Positions 59,710-64,000 of a DNA stretch of 64,000 nucleotides are shown one piece after another; position 1 is the first letter of the stretch; the number at the start of each line of letters is the position of its first letter. The stretch lies in assembly GCF_036997615.1 (NCBI RefSeq), contig NZ_JAWLQA010000013.1. One strand, given 5' to 3'. The notes under the pieces were generated by a model that ran no database searches, was not told where the DNA came from, and worked only from the letters and a program-made list of their open reading frames with translations. The stretch comes from Brachyspira sp949287565. GTDB taxonomy: Bacteria > Spirochaetota > Brachyspiria > Brachyspirales > Brachyspiraceae. Made by a program: the position numbers and the translations under genes.

Positions 59710-61428
59710 TTATTTTTTTCTTCGTTTTTCTCTTATAATAATATTTCTACCCAATAATTTATTTTTTCCATCTTTTTCTTTATTGTCTTGTAAATTAAGA
59801 ATAATACTATTATTAATTAACTCTTTTAAATCTGGTCTATCGTTTATAATGGCATTGTATTTATCATCATCTAAACATAATATATATTGTTTATTGTGTT
59901 CTATACACCAGTCATTAGCTATTTCTATCATTTTAGCACATATTTTACTATCTACGGCTTGGTATAGTCTATTATCATGATATAAACAATTTATTTTATG
60001 CTTACCAAATATTAATAATAACCAATCAAAAATGAATATTCCAACTTGTTTTCTCCCATCAGAACTATCATGCAATACTTCTATATCTAAATCAAAGGAA
60101 GTTTGAGCTTGATCACTTAGATTTGACTTCAAAGTTATCATACCATCAGGTTGTTTATATATTGATGTTAGTTTAGCTCTAAATTCATCACTAAATTTTT
60201 TTATTTCAATAGCCATAAGTTCAGTATATTCTTCTAATTCTTCTAAAAATTGATTAAATTTTATTATCTTTTTTTCTATAGCTGATTCAATATTTTCTAT
60301 TTCTCTTTTATTTTTTTCAAGCTCTTTTAATTCTATCCTTTTAGTTTCTAAAACATTTCTTATAGATGAATATTCTTGCATAATTCCACTTTTATCTATA
60401 TTACGAGTTGAGTCATCTATAATTCTTTGGATATTTAAAAGTTTATTTTCAATATCATTAATTTTACTATCTGTTTCTTTAATTATATTAGTTAATCTAT
60501 TTTTTCTGTTACTATATAAATTTTTATGAAAATCTTCTACAAGTTTTAATTCTTTTTTTATTTCATTAGGAAATCGAAAATTTATTTCTTGATATATATT
60601 TTCAATATATTCTGTTGTCATATTATCTTTTATTAAAGAATTTAAAAATTCTTTAGCCTGTTTTCTTTTGTATTTCAAATTACCTAATTCATTAATCAAA
60701 TTTTTATGTTCTATTTCAGCAGTATTTAAATTATCCATTTCTTTTTCATATTCTATAGATATTTTATATTCTTTTAAACTATTTTCTAATTCCTCTATTT
60801 CATCTTGAATATTCTTAATAGCTAATTTATTATCTTCGCTTTTTAACCTATTTTTAAAATATTTTTTATCATCTTCAAGTGATTTTATAGTTTTTATGAA
60901 CTCTTGTTTTTTTTCCATATAGGATATATCAACATTCATTAAATATAAAACATATTTAGAATCATTAAAAGTATTTTCTGATTTAATTATGTAATCATTG
61001 AATTCATTTTGATTTCTAAAAAAATATTTTACTAGACCTCTAAATGTTGGACTATCATCATAAAATAATAATTTTTTTAAATAATCAGAATATTTAGAAG
61101 ATTTTAGATATTTATCATCTATAAATGAAGTCTCAATTTTTTTATTACCAGTTATATATTTCATTATTTGATAAACATGATCAATTTCAAATATTAATGT
61201 ACAATTTTGGTAATCTTCTTTAAATTCATTATCAAAAGCATCTTCTAAATACTCATCTTTAGATCCTAAACAATAATTTAATATTCTACCTAATAAACTT
61301 TTACCAACTCCATTGGTAGTTTCTGAATCTAAGTTATCTTTTGAATGAGTACCTATAACAATATTTAATCCTTTATTAAAAGATATTTCTCTATTATTTG
61401 GAGATAGAATTAATTTTTTCAGTATCAT
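59710..61428 (-). CDS. ABC-3C system ATPase (DUF2326 type)
   Basis: A 572-residue SMC/RecF-like ATPase. Walker A is TNGVGKSLLG (about residues 38-47), preceded by GLNIVIG. Two long coiled coils (about 165-230 and 300-400) follow. The C-terminal DUF2326 region has DGRKQVGIFIFDWLLL, CLYHDNRLYQAVD and ILCLDDDKY. In ABC-three-component systems this protein is thought to sense invading or damaged DNA and to trigger the effector. It ends two bases from the dif-like site and overlaps the middle component by 35 bases. Confidence 0.82.
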   Translation of the reverse strand: MILKKLILSPNNREISFNKGLNIVIGTHSKDNLDSETTNGVGKSLLGRILNYCLGSKDEYLEDAFDNEFKEDYQNCTLIFEIDHVYQIMKYITGNKKIETSFIDDKYLKSSKYSDYLKKLLFYDDSPTFRGLVKYFFRNQNEFNDYIIKSENTFNDSKYVLYLMNVDISYMEKKQEFIKTIKSLEDDKKYFKNRLKSEDNKLAIKNIQDEIEELENSLKEYKISIEYEKEMDNLNTAEIEHKNLINELGNLKYKRKQAKEFLNSLIKDNMTTEYIENIYQEINFRFPNEIKKELKLVEDFHKNLYSNRKNRLTNIIKETDSKINDIENKLLNIQRIIDDSTRNIDKSGIMQEYSSIRNVLETKRIELKELEKNKREIENIESAIEKKIIKFNQFLEELEEYTELMAIEIKKFSDEFRAKLTSIYKQPDGMITLKSNLSDQAQTSFDLDIEVLHDSSDGRKQVGIFIFDWLLLIFGKHKINCLYHDNRLYQAVDSKICAKMIEIANDWCIEHNKQYILCLDDDKYNAIINDRPDLKELINNSIILNLQDNKEKDGKNKLLGRNIIIREKRRKK

Positions 61429-61648
61429 TTGATATTTTCCTTATATTATTACTATCTACTTCAATTAATCCAATAGAATATAAAAAAGTGCAGCTAAAAG
61501 TAAAATATTTAAAATCTATAGAATACTTTTTATGTAATGTTTCATACAATTTATCAATATCTGTTTCATTATTTATATGTTCTAAAATAACAGCACCTAT
61601 ACCTATTAAAGAATTAGATAATGTATAACTTTTATTTGGCAGTACCAT
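61394..61648 (-). CDS. ABC-3C middle component, MC6-like
   Basis: An 84-residue protein. LPNKSYTLSNSLIGIGAVIL and FSCTFLYSIGLIEVDSNNI match the small MC6 middle component (P-x-K ... S-L-L-x-I-G-A ... L-x-L-L-Y-x-L-G-L-I), likely a winged-helix adaptor linking ATPase and effector. It begins five bases after the effector stop and overlaps the ATPase start, so the three proteins are made together. Confidence 0.8.
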   Translation of the reverse strand: MVLPNKSYTLSNSLIGIGAVILEHINNETDIDKLYETLHKKYSIDFKYFTFSCTFLYSIGLIEVDSNNIRKISNDTEKINSISK

Positions 61649-61653
61649 ATATT

Positions 61654-62520
61654 TTATCCCTTAGCATCTATATTTTCAAATAATGTACATTCTTCTATAA
61701 AAAAAGCTATAATATTTATTATGTTCATAAAATTCAACTCTGTTATTTCAATGCCTAAATTATTTATTATTTTCCATATAATAATATCTGCATCATCATA
61801 TTTTTTTTTATGTTTATTATAAAGACTATCTAGGTAATTTCTAAATATTTCTGCTTCTTCTAAATTATTATCAAAAAACTTTTTAGCTGACGTATAAGAT
61901 GCTGTTTCTTTTATAGCATTAGAAAGCAAATTAATATTATTACCATCTATTTTTTTATTTAATTCTGTTATAGTTGATGTCCCTATTGAATCAAAAGATA
62001 ATCTCTGTTTTTTAGCAATTTCTAATATACCAGAAATTATATTAGAAATTGGTTCATTTGAATCTCCTTCTGGTATACTCATATCACTAAGTATTTCGCT
62101 TCTTTCTTCTAATGTAAGTTTCATATATTCTTTTAAAATTCTATCAAAATCCCAATAATTAATGTTTAGTTCTGGATAATCTTTTGTTTTTTCCTGTATA
62201 GCATTACTAAGTTTAATATTTATATCTTTTTTTGTTAATACAAATACAAATGTATCTGCTTTTTTATTTTTTAAGTATTTTTCAAAATCAGATAAAAATT
62301 TTTCATCTAGTTTATCTTTTTGAGTGGTAACAGCAAAATGAATGTTAAGTTTTGGAGAATATCCATCACATCCATCATCTCCACCATATTGTGTAATCTT
62401 ATGAAAATTTTCATCTATAGCTCTCATTAATTTATTGAACAAATTAAGAAATTCATTTCCTTCTGTTTTATAAAGTCTTATTTTAAAATATAATTTAGTT
62501 AGTAAATCTTTTACATCCAT
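61654..62520 (-). CDS. ABC-3C effector with nuclease-like N-terminus
   Basis: A 289-residue protein starting at ATG 62520 (TTG 62526 is less likely). Residues 40-80 contain TQYGGDDGCDGYSP and HFAVTTQKDK, matching the G-x-D-G-x-D-G and strand-Q-K pattern of PD-(D/E)xK nucleases. LNINYWDFDRIL follows at about 122-133. The C-terminal half is helical and resembles the ABC-3C C-terminal domain. It would be the toxic arm of the system, cutting nucleic acid when triggered. The catalytic residues are inferred, not proven. Confidence 0.72.
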   Translation of the reverse strand: MDVKDLLTKLYFKIRLYKTEGNEFLNLFNKLMRAIDENFHKITQYGGDDGCDGYSPKLNIHFAVTTQKDKLDEKFLSDFEKYLKNKKADTFVFVLTKKDINIKLSNAIQEKTKDYPELNINYWDFDRILKEYMKLTLEERSEILSDMSIPEGDSNEPISNIISGILEIAKKQRLSFDSIGTSTITELNKKIDGNNINLLSNAIKETASYTSAKKFFDNNLEEAEIFRNYLDSLYNKHKKKYDDADIIIWKIINNLGIEITELNFMNIINIIAFFIEECTLFENIDAKG

Positions 62521-62527
62521 AGACAAC

Positions 62528-62719
62528 CTATTTGTTTATATACATTTTATCTATAGCTATTTTACGCACATACTGCCCAACACTTAAATTTTCTTTCTGA
62601 GCATAAGTATTAATAAGATTATACATATCTTTGGTGAGTCTAAACATAACCCTTATATCAGCTTTTTCACTTCCTTGTATTTTTCTGCCAGCTCCTTTTC
62701 TAGCTCCACCTCTTGGCAT
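62528..62719 (-). CDS. RHH regulator of the ABC-3C operon
   Basis: A 63-residue protein that starts MPRGGARKGAGRK, a basic N-terminal tail frequent in mobile-element RHH proteins. RVMFRLTKDMYNLINTYAQ and LSVGQYVRKIAID form strand-helix-helix. AAAGGA before ATG 62719 decides the start. As first gene of the operon it is probably an autorepressor that binds the inverted repeat at 62778-62809. Confidence 0.75.
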   Translation of the reverse strand: MPRGGARKGAGRKIQGSEKADIRVMFRLTKDMYNLINTYAQKENLSVGQYVRKIAIDKMYINK

Positions 62720-62777
62720 AAAGATATCCTTTTTATTTGATATAATTATAGTATATAGCATTTATTTGAAAAAGTCT

Positions 62778-62809
62778 ACTTTATTCAATAGAAAATATAT
62801 GAATAAGGT
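62778..62809. promoter_or_regulatory. Operator-like inverted repeat between divergent genes
   Basis: ACTTTATTCA (62778-62787) and TGAATAAGGT (62800-62809) pair with one mismatch. The right arm overlaps the -35 box of the rightward promoter, and the site lies 59 bases upstream of the RHH start, so a repressor here would control both directions. Confidence 0.55.
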
Positions 62810-62836
62810 TGACAATTAAAATATATAAGTTAATAT
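62809..62836 (+). promoter_or_regulatory. Predicted promoter of the divergent gene
   Basis: TTGACA (62809-62814), 16 bases, TAATAT (62831-62836), directing transcription of the gene at 62935 with a leader of about 90 bases. Confidence 0.55.
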
Positions 62837-62934
62837 ACCTACATATTTTTATTAAATAATTAAGTAAAATATTAAACTATAAAGATTATAGTAACACTTA
62901 TTTTATGAATAAAAACCATATAGGAGATACAATT

Positions 62935-63429
62935 ATGAATGAAAGAATATTATACGAAAACCATAGGCTACAGTCATTACAATTAATTATAAACCAATGT
63001 AATAATAATCCTAAACTATGGGAAAGATATAAAGCCTTCGCATATGCTTTAAATAATAGAATATATCCATTTTTAGATATAGATAATGGTTCAATATTTG
63101 ATGAATTTGATGATTCTGTATATACTGGATGTAATAAATCTGATTCTGATAATTTTTTGAAATATTTTAATGATAAAGAATTAGAAAATAATTTGGAAGA
63201 TTTAACATTTTATAAAATAGAAAAAGCTCTTGGTGGTAGAGATAAAAGATTTAGTATAATAAATTTTTTGAGTTATTGTAAATTACACAATCATTTTATT
63301 AAATTATTCCCAAATCTTAATAATAATAAAGAAGCACCTATAGAAGCACATGGTTTAATGAAAGATATTGATTTTAATATAAATGATATTAAATTATTTA
63401 ATATCATGAGTGAATATGATTTAAATTAA
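62935..63429 (+). CDS. Unknown protein divergent from the ABC-3C operon
   Basis: A 164-residue acidic soluble protein. AGGAG is well spaced before ATG 62935; an upstream ATG at 62905 lacks a ribosome site. I recognise no family. It shares a control region with the ABC-3C operon and lies inside the same pair of dif-like palindromes, so it could be an immunity, inhibitor or accessory gene for that system. Phrases such as ALGGRDKRFSIINFLSY and GLMKDIDFNINDI may help a profile search. Confidence 0.6.
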   Translation: MNERILYENHRLQSLQLIINQCNNNPKLWERYKAFAYALNNRIYPFLDIDNGSIFDEFDDSVYTGCNKSDSDNFLKYFNDKELENNLEDLTFYKIEKALGGRDKRFSIINFLSYCKLHNHFIKLFPNLNNNKEAPIEAHGLMKDIDFNINDIKLFNIMSEYDLN

Positions 63430-63483
63430 TAATATTTAGATTATAATAAATAAGTTCTATAATTATAGATAGCTCTCATTTAA

Positions 63484-63507
63484 TTGCTATAACAGTAATT
63501 ATCGCAA
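63484..63507. other. Dif-like palindrome beside the second recombinase
   Basis: TTGCTATAA (63484-63492), spacer CAGTAA, TTATCGCAA (63499-63507): two 9-bp arms with one mismatch and a 6-base spacer. The half-sites match those at 59675 (TTGCGATAA, TTATCGTAA). It stands ten bases past the stop of the recombinase gene. Confidence 0.55.
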
Positions 63508-63517
63508 CTATAGAATA

Positions 63518-64000
63518 TTATTCTACCTCCAAACTTTTTAAGTATATTCCTGTTATAGCTATACTGCTATGATTTAATGCCTGTCTAATAAGCTCTATAT
63601 CTTTAGTTTGTTTGTATAAAGTAACAGCAAAATAATGCCTTACATCATGTATAGAGTAGGCAGCTTTTATTTTACCTTGATTATATAAACGCTTTGAACT
63701 CCTATAAAAGATATTCCTTATTACTTCAGAGCTTTTATTTCTGAAAGGATTATTAAAAGAAAGATTATTCTGTTTCGCTCTGCGGGCTTTAGCCAATAAT
63801 TTAATAACTTTTTCAGTAACTTTCCAGCTTATTTCTTTGCCTTTTGAATATGAATAATATTTGTTATTTCTTATTTCTAGTTTAGGTAAAGCACCAACAC
63901 GCACACCGCATTCCATTATAAAAATGATGGCCACTTTTATAAGCGGATCTGATATATCTTTAATTATTAATTCAATTTCTTTTTTACTAGGTACTTCAAG
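63518..64000 (-). CDS. Tyrosine recombinase (5' end outside the window)
   Basis: The frame runs off the right edge, so only the C-terminal 160 residues are seen. They contain the Arg I region (ECGVRVGALPKL), HDVRHYFAVTLY (His and Arg II), LNHSSIAITG and the nucleophile Tyr in GIYLKSLEVE. All catalytic residues are present, so the enzyme should be active. A dif-like palindrome directly follows the gene. It is different from the integrase at 30036. Confidence 0.9.
   Translation of the reverse strand, partial: LEVPSKKEIELIIKDISDPLIKVAIIFIMECGVRVGALPKLEIRNNKYYSYSKGKEISWKVTEKVIKLLAKARRAKQNNLSFNNPFRNKSSEVIRNIFYRSSKRLYNQGKIKAAYSIHDVRHYFAVTLYKQTKDIELIRQALNHSSIAITGIYLKSLEVE

Noticed and set aside
30036..63934. 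VSH-1 gene transfer agent
   Set aside because: The locus encodes a sheath and Mu-like baseplate, so the tail is contractile; I understand VSH-1 to be non-contractile, and none of its typical genes was recognised.
63484..64000. Integron integrase with attI/attC sites
   Set aside because: The palindromes have GTT...AAC ends but no typical attC double core, and the visible recombinase half shows no integron-specific insertion. A Xer/phage-type enzyme is simpler; full sequence of the gene is needed.

Overview
The window is very AT-rich DNA with short spacers and AAGGAG-type ribosome sites. The gene content (tandem ankyrin proteins, dhaKLM, a spirochaete-type second EF-G, a large single-chain PurL) points to an intestinal spirochaete of the genus Brachyspira. 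I infer the genus from gene style; no rRNA is present to prove it.

Positions 1-29.5 kb are chromosomal. In order: a TPR membrane protein and ankyrin proteins; a GldA/GldF-like ABC exporter; a secreted HEAT-repeat protein; the PTS-dependent dihydroxyacetone kinase dhaK-dhaL-dhaM; another ankyrin protein; a zinc-ribbon protein; two tandem periplasmic PepSY-like proteins; an LTA-synthase-like sulfatase-fold membrane enzyme; an M20 amidohydrolase; a Cof-type HAD phosphatase; an FkbM methyltransferase behind an (AAGCC)8 microsatellite; purL; a membrane-anchored unknown; a VOC protein; an amidohydrolase lipoprotein; an EF-G paralogue; an EIIA/zinc-ribbon fusion; and a FlgD-Ig-like lipoprotein.

Positions 29.6-59.7 kb are a contractile-tailed prophage or prophage-like particle locus of about 30 kb. 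A tyrosine recombinase lies at the left end, followed by small plus-strand genes that include a likely type I toxin. A minus-strand late operon then runs right to left: TerS, TerL, gpW-like connector, portal, tail fibre, lysis genes (GH19 endolysin, holin, spanins), ClpP-like protease, decoration protein, capsid, connectors, then a Mu-like tail (sheath, tube, frameshifted chaperone, tape measure, gpN, LysM/gpX, gpP, gp45-gp48). The head is lambda-like and the tail Mu-like. No repressor or replication genes are visible. The tail-fibre tip lies in a 1.3-kb segment bounded by perfect 60-bp inverted repeats that holds a silent alternative tip and an assembly-like gene, so it should be invertible. 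A 15-bp sequence shared by 29678 and 59694 may mark attL/attR.

Positions 59.7-64.0 kb hold a four-gene operon that I read as an ABC-three-component (ABC-3C) conflict system: RHH regulator, nuclease-like effector, MC6-like middle component and DUF2326 ATPase. A divergent gene shares its operator region, and a second tyrosine recombinase runs off the right edge. Dif-like palindromes (two arms with a 6-bp spacer) flank the module.

The most unusual non-coding signal is a family of hairpin repeats. Each has conserved flanks (GAGCC ... GGCGAG/GCGAAC ... AACAACAATA), a constant TTTA loop and stems that differ in sequence but stay paired. They sit just before the start codons of dhaL, tail tube, sheath, capsid and protease, some in tandem.
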